A stretch of 64,000 nt of DNA, taken from the NCBI RefSeq assembly GCF_003113895.1, contig NZ_BDUD01000001.1, positions 3,076,756 to 3,140,755 of the forward strand. The letters are read 5' to 3'. Both the position numbers and the translations under genes were made by a program. Positions 53,498 through 63,170 of the stretch are shown here, piece by piece. The stretch's first letter is position 1. Each line of letters starts with the position of its first letter. The notes under the pieces are model-generated. The model was given only the letters and a program-made list of their open reading frames with translations, made no database searches and had not been told where the DNA came from. This stretch comes from Nostoc commune NIES-4072. Lineage in GTDB: Bacteria > Cyanobacteriota > Cyanobacteriia > Cyanobacteriales > Nostocaceae.

Positions 53498-54418
53498 CTA
53501 AAGTAAACAATGTTCAATCGTTGCTACAACTGATTCAGAAAGAGAACCAAAGTCGTAACCACCTTCTAAGCCAAATAGAATTTTACGAGTTATCCCTAGA
53601 CAATAGTCAGTAAATAAAGCGTAGTCTTTTGGCTGCAAATTCATACTTGCCAAAGGATCTGCGGCATTGGCATCATAACCAGCACTCACAATCAGCAAAT
53701 CCGCCTGAAAGTTAGCCAAAAAGGGTACAACTTGTCTTTCAAATAGCGGCTGATATGATGCAATATCACTACCAGGGGGTACAGGTAAATTTAATACATT
53801 ATTATGAAAGCCGCGTTCTGTCGCTCTTCCAGTACCGGGATAGCAGGGATACTGATGTAGGGAACAGTAGGCAATGCTTGCTTGGGTTTCAACGATCGCC
53901 TGAGTACCATTACCGTGATGTACATCCCAATCGAGGATAGCGACGCGGTTAATTCCGGGTTGCTCAAGGGCAAATAAAGCTGCGATCGCCGCATTAGAAA
54001 ATAGGCAAAAGCCCATCCCCGCATCACTTTCTGCATGATGTCCTGGGGGACGTGCTAGTACAAAAGCTGGATTCGCCGACTTTAACACAGCCTCAACACC
54101 ATCCAACCATGCACTGACTGCCAACAATGCCACATCATAACTACGCGGGGAAACTGGCGTATCTCCATCCAAAGGGCCGCCGCCACTAGAAGCGATTTGC
54201 CAAAGTTTTTTGATGTAGGCTGGGCTATGGGCCTTAACTAACATAGACATCAGTGATGGCTGTTCTGATGCTGGTGTAGGCGATCGCCAGTCAATTTTAT
54301 CTGCAAATGTAGCTGCTTTTAGGGCAGTAGCGATCGCACTTAAACGTTCTGGTTTTTCAGGATGGTATTTTCCGGTCTTGTGATCTAAAAATTCGTCGGA
54401 ATAGATGACTGGCAGCAT
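53498..54418 (-). CDS. histone deacetylase-family hydrolase
   Basis: A 306-residue zinc amidohydrolase of the class II deacetylase / acetylpolyamine amidohydrolase type. Motifs: HPEKPERLSAIATAL, RPPGHHAESDAGMGFCLFSN (catalytic His pair), ILDWDVHHGNGTQAIV (Asp and His ligands), LIVSAGYDANAADPLASM (Asp ligand), and LEGGYDFGSL (catalytic Tyr). In bacteria these deacetylate small molecules or proteins. The gene starts ~120 bp from the 3' end of a group II intron. Confidence 0.94.
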   Translation of the reverse strand: MLPVIYSDEFLDHKTGKYHPEKPERLSAIATALKAATFADKIDWRSPTPASEQPSLMSMLVKAHSPAYIKKLWQIASSGGGPLDGDTPVSPRSYDVALLAVSAWLDGVEAVLKSANPAFVLARPPGHHAESDAGMGFCLFSNAAIAALFALEQPGINRVAILDWDVHHGNGTQAIVETQASIAYCSLHQYPCYPGTGRATERGFHNNVLNLPVPPGSDIASYQPLFERQVVPFLANFQADLLIVSAGYDANAADPLASMNLQPKDYALFTDYCLGITRKILFGLEGGYDFGSLSESVVATIEHCLL

Positions 54419-54536
54419 AGGACGAAAAAGGTTGACAGCAAGACAATGAATGCTATTGTATCGTTACTGGTACAAACAGTTTTTCCTTAGTACTACTTAC
54501 TGCGTCAAGCTAAGTTTGCTGGATTATTTGACACTA

Positions 54537-57049
54537 GTAAACTCAACGAGGTTGTCACCAACCCCGTTGGTCTTCAAAACCGGACGTGAGACTTTCACCT
54601 CATCCGGCTCCTCAATGAATCGGCGCTTATCATGCGTACTTCACAACTGAACCATCTACAGTTGTCTTTTCATCGTGGCAGTGTCTGTGTAATATCTGGA
54701 GATTTTTATAATCGTCTTTACCTCCCAAACTTTTGGGGATTTTGTGGTCAATCTCCAGTACATCTTCCTCTCGAAAGTACATTCGGCAGTGGGTACACTT
54801 CCCTTTTTGTTTCTTTAAGAGTGTTGCTACTCTCGTAGTCGTTTCTGGGTGTTCTCCCATTCTTGAACTCCAGTAAATTAGGTTGCCATCATAAGGACTA
54901 GCTTCGCCTTTAACTTTCACATGCCGAATAATTTTTGTTTCCGCGTGTGACCGTAACCGCAACGGGTTTTTACCCTCTTGCCTGGTTGCGAATACCCAAT
55001 TATCACCACCTATGGTTTGCCAATATTTCTTTGTTACCCATCCCCTGGATTTCTTGGGGTGGCGGTGTTGCGCCCAAGCCTTTAGCTTTGGATACATGAG
55101 ATTATCTAGGTCAGCAAAGATAACCTTGCTTACTGATGTTGAATAGTAGTTAGACCATCCTGTTATTACCGGATTTAGTCGGCTGATTAACGCCATTTGT
55201 GGCGCTGCTTTATGGTCATCGATGATACTTGCTATTCGGTCGTAATGTATCTTTTGCTTTTCCTTGCTTGGGGTGATGATTGTCTTGAAGCCTTGTTTTG
55301 AGTGGTATTTACCCACTTTCCACTGTCTTATGTTAAAACCAAGGAAGTTAAAACCTGGTTTTTCTGACCCATACTTATTTAAAGTGTGGGTTAGACGTGT
55401 TTTAGAAAGCTTCAATTCCAGACCCATGTCTATTAACCATTCAGAGATTATCTCCCTGCATCTTTGGACAACGGTTATGTCTTTGTGGAGAATCACAAAG
55501 TCATCGGCATATCGGATAACTTGAGGGCTTCTGAACTTTGTACCTTTTTTGTGATACCAAGTTTCCCTCATGGTTTGAGACATTTCTGGGAATGCCTTAT
55601 TTATCCGTTCTTCCATCCCGTGAAGGGCGATGTTAGCTAGTAGCGGAGAGATTACCCCACCCTGTGGCGTACCCTCAGATGTTGGAAACAACTGCTTACC
55701 ATCCATTACCCCCGCTTTTAACCATGCTCGAATTTGTCGGCGGATGGTGGGAGATGTATTTAATTTTCTTAGCAGTGCTTCATGGTCGATGCGGTCGAAG
55801 CATTTTGCAATGTCGGCATCAAGCACAAATTTACTTTTCTGCACAATTGCTTGGAATATTGCCTCTCTTGCATCATGACATGAGCGCCCAGGTCTGAACC
55901 CGTATGAGTTAGGCTCAAATCGTGCTTCCCATTCCGGCTCTAATGCCAGTTTGAACAGCGCTTGCAAGGCTCGGTCGTTCATTACGGGAATACCCAAAGG
56001 TCGTTTCTCATCCGTTCCTGGTTTGGGAATCCAAACCCGTCGTGTCGGTTTCACCTTTGACTTAGGTTTTATTTTTGTAACCAGTATCAAACGAGCTTCT
56101 GGGGATAGTGATTTAACACCGTCCACCCCTGCTGTCTTTTTGCCCTGGTTATCTTGTGTAACCCGACGAACCGATAGACACTTTGCTGCCCAGGAATTCA
56201 TCAACGTCCTCTGGAGTCTGCGAAATGCTTTGACATCACCACGACGAGATGCTTTGTAAATTCGTTTTTGCAACTTAAAAACACGTCTTTCCAACTTACG
56301 CCAGTTGATGTGTTTCCATTCCACCATCGATTCATTACTCAAAACCGTTCTAATTGGGTTAGTCTTCAGGGGAAGAAAACCGTTTTTGTTAGGTTTAGGA
56401 GCAATTTGTCGTGTATTAGACTTTTGCATTGCTACTCATAACTTTACACTCCAAATCACCGTAAGTCCGTCAGCATATCTCTGTCATTACAACAGAGCGT
56501 TCGCTTCTGACTAAATCTTTACTCTCGTTGCATACGGTTAGCACCTACTCGGTTATCGACCTTACTGAGAGCAAACGAAAGGTTACTTCGTTCCGAATAA
56601 CCATTGTTAGAACCTTTAGAATGATGCTATCCACCGGGTTTATTAGGAGTGCAACTGGTCAGGCGAGGAACTGCCAGCCCTTTATCCCTTACCTTTTGGC
56701 TCCAACGCATTAAGCCTTATTTCGCTGGTTCTTTATTACGATGGTTCGGCGCATCTTTGCTTTTGCTATTCATGGGTTCATGCTCGAAAGGGAACCAGCT
56801 TAGGCTGCCAGTTGTTCCTCCTTTTCATCCCGCTTTACGGATTGATGGCTAGTCGCTACCGTAGGGATGATGCTGTTACCGTTGCACCTACGGAGAGGGA
56901 CTTCTCCTTAATTTCTTTTGGAGTCACCCTCATGGTTATTCAGTTATCATCTGAGAGAGATTAAAGTGCGAACTCAACCCAATGGGGTTATCTCTCAAAT
57001 GTCACTCATCCCTGAATATTTCTATTCATTTCGAGTGAACGAATCGCAC
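54537..57049 (-). mobile_element. group II intron with maturase
   Basis: A ~2.5-kb retroelement on the minus strand. Its 5' end is GTGCGATTCG (57049 downwards), the group II consensus start. Near its 3' end, domain V (54573-54610) reads GAGCCGGATGAGGTGAAAGT then CTCACGTCCGGTTTTGAA, and domain VI follows (CAACGGGGTT pairing with AACCTCGTTG). It ends in GTTTAC at 54537. The full ORF (54630-56429) lies in domain IV. Both ends and the domain V catalytic triad region are intact, so it may still splice and move. The target is intergenic, beside a hairpin at 57050-57070. Confidence 0.9.
54630..56429 (-). CDS. ltrA: group II intron reverse transcriptase/maturase (RT-X-HNH)
   Basis: A 599-residue intron-encoded protein. 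RT domain motifs: VRRVTQDNQGKKTAGVDGVK, RPLGIPVMNDRALQALFKLA, FEPNSYGFRPGRSCHDAREA, QGGVISPLLANIALHGME, and the catalytic VIRYADDFVI (YADD near 307-310). The maturase domain X follows. The C-terminus has an HNH endonuclease with CTHCRMYF, DVLEIDHKIPKSLGGKDDYK and HRHCHDEKT, which would nick the second DNA strand. All catalytic residues are present. Confidence 0.95.
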   Translation of the reverse strand: MQKSNTRQIAPKPNKNGFLPLKTNPIRTVLSNESMVEWKHINWRKLERRVFKLQKRIYKASRRGDVKAFRRLQRTLMNSWAAKCLSVRRVTQDNQGKKTAGVDGVKSLSPEARLILVTKIKPKSKVKPTRRVWIPKPGTDEKRPLGIPVMNDRALQALFKLALEPEWEARFEPNSYGFRPGRSCHDAREAIFQAIVQKSKFVLDADIAKCFDRIDHEALLRKLNTSPTIRRQIRAWLKAGVMDGKQLFPTSEGTPQGGVISPLLANIALHGMEERINKAFPEMSQTMRETWYHKKGTKFRSPQVIRYADDFVILHKDITVVQRCREIISEWLIDMGLELKLSKTRLTHTLNKYGSEKPGFNFLGFNIRQWKVGKYHSKQGFKTIITPSKEKQKIHYDRIASIIDDHKAAPQMALISRLNPVITGWSNYYSTSVSKVIFADLDNLMYPKLKAWAQHRHPKKSRGWVTKKYWQTIGGDNWVFATRQEGKNPLRLRSHAETKIIRHVKVKGEASPYDGNLIYWSSRMGEHPETTTRVATLLKKQKGKCTHCRMYFREEDVLEIDHKIPKSLGGKDDYKNLQILHRHCHDEKTTVDGSVVKYA

Positions 57050-57519
57050 CCCTGCTCTAAAGAGACAGGGCTTTCAAACTTCCCAGTTTTTCTTGTAACT
57101 AACCGCAGAGGCACAATGTTGCAAAGCTTCCCGAAATATAGGTTCGTATCAAAAGTGAATATATCTTAAGAAGCATGTAAATAAATAAACCCAGCAAATA
57201 TACTGTTATGAGACATGAGATAATTTTAACTTTGATAAATTGTCTTTAATAAAATAAAAATCTCAGCAGGTTGGGCTTGTTCTAACTTTGTACTTTGGTC
57301 ATTAATGGAAAAATTTAATTGCTCTCTCATCATTGATAGATAAACTAGTAAATCAAGAAAACAAGTTCTGCAATAGTTAATTTACAACGTGTCTACTTTT
57401 GCAATTAACCCGGTACTTCCCTGCTTAATAGAACCTGAAGGCTTCAGAAAGGCATGGGGTATGCTTCCCCTTGTTTTTTCCTTCACAGCTACGCTTCATA
57501 GTTATGTGAGTTAAGCAAC
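57050..57519. other. region between the intron and the GGDEF-EAL gene
   Basis: The 470 bp start with a hairpin (CCCTG CTC taaa GAG A CAGGG, 57050-57070) immediately outside the intron's 5' end. The rest is AT-rich and has no gene. A second weak inverted repeat near 57421-57495 precedes the next gene. Confidence 0.5.
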
Positions 57520-59505
57520 ATGAACGTGGATGCATTTAGCCAGCATATAGAGAAATTGTACTCGAAGATACAGGCGTTATTACAATGCAATGAAATTAAG
57601 GCAAACTCCCAAGAAGAGATAATAACAGAGGCTTTTGAGGAACTCCACACTGCAATGGAACAACTATTGACAGCCTCCCAGGAGTTAAAGGTAACACGAA
57701 CGGCATTAGAGAAAGAGCGCCAGCGTTACCAAGATTTGTTTGAGTTCGCTCCAGATGGTTATTTGGTAACTAATGCTGTAGGCACAATCCAAGAGGCTAA
57801 CCATGCAGCAGCAACCTTGCTCGGTGTCCACCAAAAGTATCTAGTAGGTAAACCATTAATTGTCTTTATTGCTCAACAAGACCGCCAGTCGTTTAGTCTT
57901 CAGTTGAAGAATTTTCAGGAGCTACTGAACTGGGAAATTAACTTACAACCACGGGGAGGAGAGCCTTTCCCTGCGATGATTAAGGCGTCTGCGGTGTACG
58001 ACTTACAGAAGAAGCAGATTGGCTGGCATTGGCTACTGTGTAACATCACTGAGCGCAAACAAGTTGAAAAAATGTTGCACCAAGCTTACGAGGAGTTAGA
58101 AATAAGAGTAGCAGAACGGACAGCAGAACTGGTAAAAGCAAATCAGAAATTGCTAACTGAAATTACAGAGCGTAAACGAGTCGAATCACAACTGCTATAC
58201 CTTGCGTTTCACGATGCACTGACGGGTTTGCCGAACCGTGCTGCATTTATGAACCGCCTAAGACGTGCAATCGATTATGCAAAAAGGCATTCAGACTATT
58301 TATTTGCTGTACTATTTATCGACCTAGATCGCTTTAAGCTGATCAATGACAGTTTAGGACACATAAAAGGAGACCAATTTCTGCTTGCGATTGCAAATAA
58401 GCTAGAAATATGTATACGCTCCATAGATACAGTTGCACGCCTTGGGGGAGACGAATTTACAATCCTGCTTGAAGGAATCCAAGATGTGTCAGACGCCATC
58501 AAAGCGGTTGAGCGGATTCAACAGGAACTAGCGTTACCCTTTGAGCTTGAGGGACAAGAAATGTTCACAACAGCAAGTATTGGTATTGCCTTGAGTTCGA
58601 CAGTTGACTATGAACAGCCAGAAGAACTGTTGAGGGATGCTGATACGGCAATGTACCGAGCTAAGGTGCTGGGCAGAGCGCGTTATGAGCTATTCAACTC
58701 AGATATGTATGCTAAGGTTTTGGCAAAATTGCAGTTAGAGACCGAGTTACGCCGAGCAATTGAACACCTTGAGTTTCGAGTTTTTTACCAACCGATTGTT
58801 TCACTCACCAAAGGCTCTATTTTAGGTTTTGAGGCTTTGTTGCGCTGGCAGCATCCAGAGCGTGGTTTACTTAATCCAGCAGATTTTATTCCCCTTGCAG
58901 AAGAAACTGGACTAATTTTCTCTATTGGTAGCTGGGTGTTGGATGAAGCCTGTCGCCAAATGCAAGCTTGGCGGATGTGCCATCATTCTAACTTGTTAGA
59001 GAAAATCAGTGTCAATCTCTCCCTCAAGCAATTTTCCCAGCCAAATTTAATTGAGCAGATTGGGCAAGTTTTGCACTCAACTGGTCTTGATGCTGCTACT
59101 TTAGTGCTAGAGATTACTGAAAGCGTAATTGTGGAAAATAGCGATAAGACAACTGCTGCACTTTTACAACTTCGAGAGATGGGCATTGAGTTATCAATTG
59201 ATGACTTTGGTACGGGCTACTCTTCATTAGGTCGTCTTTATAACTTTCCGATTAGTGTGTTGAAGATTGACCCTTCTTTCATCAGCTTGATGAGCGTCAA
59301 TAGTAAAGATTTAGAAATTATTGAGATAATTATCACAGTGGCACACAAACTTGGTGTGGATGTGCTAGCCGAAGGAGTAGAGACAAAAGAGCAATTAGCA
59401 CTTCTAAGAAAGTTGAACTGTGAATATGCTCAGGGAAATTTTTTCTCTGTTCCATTAAATAGTTCAGCAGCAGAAGCATTAATTATGACAAATCCTCGGT
59501 GGTAA
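57520..59505 (+). CDS. PAS-GGDEF-EAL cyclic-di-GMP protein
   Basis: A 661-residue sensor. An N-terminal coiled coil (~1-70) is followed by a PAS domain (about 75-185; FEFAPDGYLVTNAVGTIQEA and a PAC motif WHWLLCNITERKQVE), and then a second coiled coil. The GGDEF domain (about 225-390) has LGGDEFTILLEG, an intact GGDEF site. The EAL domain (about 405-655) has GFEALLRWQHPERG (EAL), DDFGTGYSSLG and KIDPSFI, also intact. So it could both make and degrade c-di-GMP, or one side may be regulatory. There is no membrane segment; it is cytoplasmic. Confidence 0.95.
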   Translation: MNVDAFSQHIEKLYSKIQALLQCNEIKANSQEEIITEAFEELHTAMEQLLTASQELKVTRTALEKERQRYQDLFEFAPDGYLVTNAVGTIQEANHAAATLLGVHQKYLVGKPLIVFIAQQDRQSFSLQLKNFQELLNWEINLQPRGGEPFPAMIKASAVYDLQKKQIGWHWLLCNITERKQVEKMLHQAYEELEIRVAERTAELVKANQKLLTEITERKRVESQLLYLAFHDALTGLPNRAAFMNRLRRAIDYAKRHSDYLFAVLFIDLDRFKLINDSLGHIKGDQFLLAIANKLEICIRSIDTVARLGGDEFTILLEGIQDVSDAIKAVERIQQELALPFELEGQEMFTTASIGIALSSTVDYEQPEELLRDADTAMYRAKVLGRARYELFNSDMYAKVLAKLQLETELRRAIEHLEFRVFYQPIVSLTKGSILGFEALLRWQHPERGLLNPADFIPLAEETGLIFSIGSWVLDEACRQMQAWRMCHHSNLLEKISVNLSLKQFSQPNLIEQIGQVLHSTGLDAATLVLEITESVIVENSDKTTAALLQLREMGIELSIDDFGTGYSSLGRLYNFPISVLKIDPSFISLMSVNSKDLEIIEIIITVAHKLGVDVLAEGVETKEQLALLRKLNCEYAQGNFFSVPLNSSAAEALIMTNPRW

Positions 59506-59813
59506 GGGTTATTTAAAAGTAATTCGTTATTCGTATTTTAAATCGGTATATAGCGCCAAACCAAAGCGGGGATTTGTTGTAATCTAGTTTTGTAAAAGAG
59601 ACTTTAGCTGAAATAAAGCCACTTGATAGGCGAATGCGAGTGCGTCTTTGCAGGAAAGGGGAAGTGAACTAGCTCATAAAATTGGTCATTGCCTTCGTTA
59701 CCATAGTACCAGCCATCGTGTTAACAAGCTCTCTCGTTTTTCCTTTATCCCTTTTGTTCAATGACTCTCAACTTTCGCTAAATTGGAAAAAGGTAAACTT
59801 AAGGGAATTTTAA
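59506..59813. other. intergenic, no gene seen
   Basis: 308 bp. Only AT-rich sequence with a possible promoter of the response regulator at the right end. AAGGGA precedes its ATG by seven bases. Confidence 0.4.
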
Positions 59814-60509
59814 ATGTCAGCACAATTGTTACTGGTGGATGATGAACCAGGAATACGGGAAGCCGTCAAAGACTATTTGCAAGAGAGCGGTTTCAGCGTT
59901 CAAGTCGCCAGTAACGCCCTTGAAGGTTGGGAATTGATGCAGATGAATACACCTGACTTAGTGATTTCTGATGTCATGATGCCTCAGGTGGATGGCTATC
60001 AGTTCCTGAAGCAACTGCGAGAAGACCCCCGCTTCCAAGCGCTGCCGGTAGTATTTTTAACTGCTAAAGGTATGACAGGCGATCGCATCCAAGGGTATCA
60101 TGCTGGTGTGGATGCCTATCTACCCAAACCCTTCGATCCAGATGAGTTAGTGGCTATAGTCGAAAATTTGCTAGCCCGCCGGGCCGCTAAGGCTTCAACT
60201 ACTGGAGATGACGTTGAAACCCCTGATCTTGCTGAATTAGCCAATCAGATTGCCCAAATTAAAGCATTGTTAACTCAAAGAAATGCCATTTCCCAATCTC
60301 CAGCGCCCTTCAAAATTGATTTGACTCCTAGAGAACAAAGTGTTTTGAACTTAGTTGCTGAAGGGTTGATGAACAAAGAAATCGCCCGTCGCTTAGAAAC
60401 CAGCGTCCGCAATGTAGAAAAATACGTCAGCCGTTTATTCAGTAAAACTGGCACCAATAGCCGTACTGAGTTAGTTCGTTTCGCCCTAGAACACGGTCTT
60501 GCTAAATAG
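59814..60509 (+). CDS. LuxR-type response regulator (Ycf29-like)
   Basis: A 231-residue regulator. The receiver domain has VDDE in LLLVDDEPGIREAVKDYLQE, the phospho-Asp in LVISDVMMPQVDGYQFLKQL, Thr in VVFLTAKGMTGDRIQGYHAG and Lys in YLPKPFDPDE. The linker is long (about 125-165). The C-terminal helix-turn-helix reads LTPREQSVLNLVAEGLMNKE, then ARRLETSVRNVEKYVSRLFS. It resembles the Ycf29 type found in cyanobacteria and red algal plastids, but the match is from memory. No kinase adjacent. Confidence 0.85.
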   Translation: MSAQLLLVDDEPGIREAVKDYLQESGFSVQVASNALEGWELMQMNTPDLVISDVMMPQVDGYQFLKQLREDPRFQALPVVFLTAKGMTGDRIQGYHAGVDAYLPKPFDPDELVAIVENLLARRAAKASTTGDDVETPDLAELANQIAQIKALLTQRNAISQSPAPFKIDLTPREQSVLNLVAEGLMNKEIARRLETSVRNVEKYVSRLFSKTGTNSRTELVRFALEHGLAK

Positions 60510-61111
60510 AGAGTTTTTGAATTGGGAATTGGGGATTGGGGATTGGGGATTGGGCATTGGGCATTGGGCATGGGGCATGGGGCATTAGTTATTCTTTCTT
60601 ACCTCATCTCCCTGCTCCCCTGCTCCCCTGCTTCCCCTGCCTCTTGTGGGTAATTGGCAATAGGTAACTGGCTGCTAAACCATAACCTATTACCAGTAAT
60701 AGATAAAACATAAGTATTTCAGCAAATCAGGCACTTAGTTAAAGTAAAAAGCTAAAAGGAAAGTTATTTATTTTCACTTTGGCCTTTTAGGTTTTCACTG
60801 AATTTGCGCCTGTTGTCCAATTCCCCATCTGTAAAGACACAGAATTTTCTTGTTCCTGTAATGTTTTTATAAAAACTCGGTAAAATGCACCCGGCTGAAT
60901 TTGCTCTTAGATTCTACCAGTACCCTTTGCTACAAAGTTTTTAATAGAGAAACTGTTCCTGGGACTCTGTGCTGCTAAAGACTTTCACAAAGGAGAAATC
61001 ACAATATTTTATGAATTCTACTTACTGCTTAGTTTTTATTGCAACGGGGCTATATGATCAACATTTGATTTGATGCCCAATTAATGTTTTTTCGCTACTT
61101 AAATTACACCT
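60510..61111. other. intergenic with heptamer tandem repeats
   Basis: The region starts with a heptamer array (GGGGATT/GGGCATT units, about 60520-60586), continues with a CCCCTGCT-type pyrimidine run (60609-60645), and is then AT-rich. These are the short tandemly repeated repetitive sequences of heterocystous cyanobacteria. No gene. Confidence 0.7.
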
Positions 61112-61396
61112 TTAAGACTGGGGATTTTCAGCAGCATTACGCAAGCGCATCAACTGGCGTCGCATTTGAGGTGAGGCTTTAAACTCAGACACTTCCTGCG
61201 CTTTAACAGACGCTTGCAGTGTCTCTAGAAAGTCGTCAGAACCCTCGGTTAAGGCATCAAGTAATACCTGTAACAGTTGTTCGCGATCGCCCAATAGACT
61301 CTTTTCCTCAATCAACCGGAATTTGAGATGGATTTCGCACTCATAAACACCTACTTCGAGATTATTTATCTGGCGTGGTAATGCTTTGGAGTTCAT
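61112..61396 (-). CDS. Npun_R1517-type protein, probable heterocyst-associated regulator
   Basis: A 94-residue protein. It has INNLEVGVYECEIHLKFRLI with EEKSLLGDREQLLQVLLDAL, then ASPQMRRQLMRLRNAAENPQ. I recognise it as the cyanobacterial family named after Npun_R1517, labelled a heterocyst differentiation regulator in databases; this is from memory and should be checked. The fold looks alpha/beta with a helical C-terminus. It has a long 870-bp upstream region, divergent from ndhM, consistent with complex regulation. Confidence 0.75.
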   Translation of the reverse strand: MNSKALPRQINNLEVGVYECEIHLKFRLIEEKSLLGDREQLLQVLLDALTEGSDDFLETLQASVKAQEVSEFKASPQMRRQLMRLRNAAENPQS

Positions 61397-62270
61397 AACT
61401 ATTGAGATTCCTTTACTTGGTGGTCATGAGGGTAAGGAGGTAGATGCCCAGCAAAATTCTTTATATCTTCTTTGAATCCAAAGTGCTTGAATTAAGAATT
61501 TTTCTTCATCAATCACCTTTGTATTCCATTTCAGTCTCCTGTGTTTTATTTTCAAGCTAGATTTTGATGTGACTGTGCCAGATATAGCTTATGGTAAGCC
61601 ATAACTATTATTCAGTTTTTAAGATTCTACACAATAAAGTTTCTGTAAGAAGTTGTCCGGTCTTTTTAAAGCTTTTTACATCAACTTTATGTGAACGTCA
61701 AGAACAGTTTGACTTGTTACTTGAATTTTGGTGTTTATACGTAAGTAAAATCGCTTAATTTTTTTGAAATTAGTAAAGCCAGAGGTCGATGTAGCACTAT
61801 TCAGTAAAATTACTTGATGTACGTTTTTTGCAATAGACAATTTCGCAAAAATTGATGAGCAGAATAATTAAGGTAAAAACTTTTGTTCTCCATAAAAAAA
61901 TGTACACAGATCAAATTATTCCTGGTGAGTGCTTGACTCTACTGGCTTTTAGGCTTCATGAGTACGAAAATCTTAGCAGTAGGTAAGATTAGCACACCAC
62001 TTTGACTTGTTTGTATACGCCAAATAAAAACACTCTCACCAGTAATTTTTACAAAAAAATAATTGGACTACTGTCAGTACTAGCTACTAATTGTGTCTTC
62101 AACTCCTAACAGAAGTAGTAAGTTAATCAGTACAGGTGATATTTTTACTTATGCCCATTCAATATACCCTTTTGAAACTGAGTTCAAAGCTTGTAAATTG
62201 AGAGCATTCAAGCTTGAATATACCGTTTACAATAATTTCAGTGTAATCCACCCAAATCTTACACCCTTTT
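61397..62270. other. long divergent upstream region
   Basis: 874 bp between the regulator gene and ndhM, with no supported gene; the frame at 62093-62278 overlaps the ndhM start and has no recognisable features. Its length suggests long leaders or several promoters for both genes. No binding motif could be assigned with confidence. Confidence 0.45.
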
Positions 62271-62630
62271 ATGGATAACCCGATGCTGCTCAAGTCCACA
62301 ACCCGGCATGTCCGCATTTTTGCAGGCGAAATAGACCGGGATGGCGAACTTATTCCCAGTGAACAAGTCTTAACGTTAGATATTGACCCAGATAACGAAT
62401 TTAACTGGAATGAAGATGCGCTGCAAAAAGTTTATCGAAAATTTGATGAACTAGTAGAAGCATCTAGTGGCGCAGACCTTACAGACTATAACTTGCGCCG
62501 TGTTGGGTCAGATTTAGAGCATTATCTGCGATCGCTCCTACAACTTGGCGAAATCAGCTACAATCTATCTGCTCGCGTTACCAACTACAGCATGGGAGTC
62601 CCCCAAGTCGCAATTGACGACAAACAATAA
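62271..62630 (+). CDS. ndhM: NAD(P)H-quinone oxidoreductase subunit M
   Basis: A subunit of the cyanobacterial NDH-1 complex in the thylakoid, acting in respiration and cyclic electron flow. The protein has 119 residues: LLKSTTRHVRIFAGEIDRDG, VLTLDIDPDNEFNWNEDALQ, KVYRKFDELVEASSGADLTD, NLRRVGSDLEHYLRSLLQLG. Start MDNPML or, four codons later, MLLKSTT. It stands alone with no other ndh genes, as is usual for ndhM. Confidence 0.93.
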   Translation: MDNPMLLKSTTRHVRIFAGEIDRDGELIPSEQVLTLDIDPDNEFNWNEDALQKVYRKFDELVEASSGADLTDYNLRRVGSDLEHYLRSLLQLGEISYNLSARVTNYSMGVPQVAIDDKQ

Positions 62631-62999
62631 GCAAATGAGTTGGTAGCGATCTGGCTGAACTTTTCTGACAATTCAGATCCATCTGGAATCCACGAAAAAT
62701 CTAACCCTCTAACCTCCTTCCCCAACACGGGAAGGGGGAAAATTAATTTGTAAGCTTTGCGACCTCGCCAAAAAGAACCCAGAAACGGGATTACCAGATT
62801 TTTAAAGCCTCTTCATTAGTCAGCTACTTTGAGTAGTTCACCGAAACAGTGCTGAGTGCTGAGTAACGAGTGCTGAGTAAAAAAAGTAATAAGCGCACTC
62901 AGCACAAAAGGTTTGAAGCCCCAGCATGCGGTATGGAAAAACAAAAAAAGATTTATTTCGAGATGCGTAGCACGAGAAATAATGCGTCCTTACTTCAAT

Positions 63000-63020
63000 C
63001 CCCTAGATTTATCTATGGGG
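63000..63020. repeat. hairpin with bulged T, IS200/IS605-like
   Basis: CCCC-TAGAT-TT-ATCTA-T-GGGG forms a stem with one unpaired T. Subterminal hairpins of this sort are recognised by single-strand HUH transposases of the IS200/IS605 group. The same layout, with a different stem, occurs at 63082-63102. Confidence 0.5.
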
Positions 63021-63081
63021 CTACTCAGCACTCAGCACTCAGCACTCAGCACTCCTGAACAAACACCTCTCGCCGTGGAAG

Positions 63082-63102
63082 CCCCTGCTTGAAAGCATGG
63101 GG
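63082..63102. repeat. hairpin with bulged T at the IscB end
   Basis: CCCC-TGCTT-GA-AAGCA-T-GGGG, with one bulged T. It lies about 70 bp after the iscB stop, where the end of an IS605-type element is expected. Confidence 0.55.
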
Positions 63103-63170
63103 GTAAGGCGTAGGCGATTTTAAGACGCTCGATGACTCGCTACCGCAACGCTTTCGCCGTCAAGTTGGTT

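Larger units (their letters stand above)
62631..63170. other. repeat-rich region between ndhM and the IscB remnant
   Basis: Two CTGAGTG/CACTCAG heptamer arrays in inverted orientation (62849-62880 and 63021-63054) bracket about 140 bp containing AAGCCCCAGCATG and the hairpin at 63000-63020. The frame at 62870-63058 is a by-product of the repeats. Confidence 0.6.

Noticed and set aside
62093..62278. 61-codon frame upstream of ndhM
   Set aside because: Overlaps the ndhM start in another frame, with no ribosome site or recognisable features.
62870..63058. 62-codon frame before the IscB remnant
   Set aside because: Built from the heptamer repeats and a hairpin; the end is a translated CACTCAG array.
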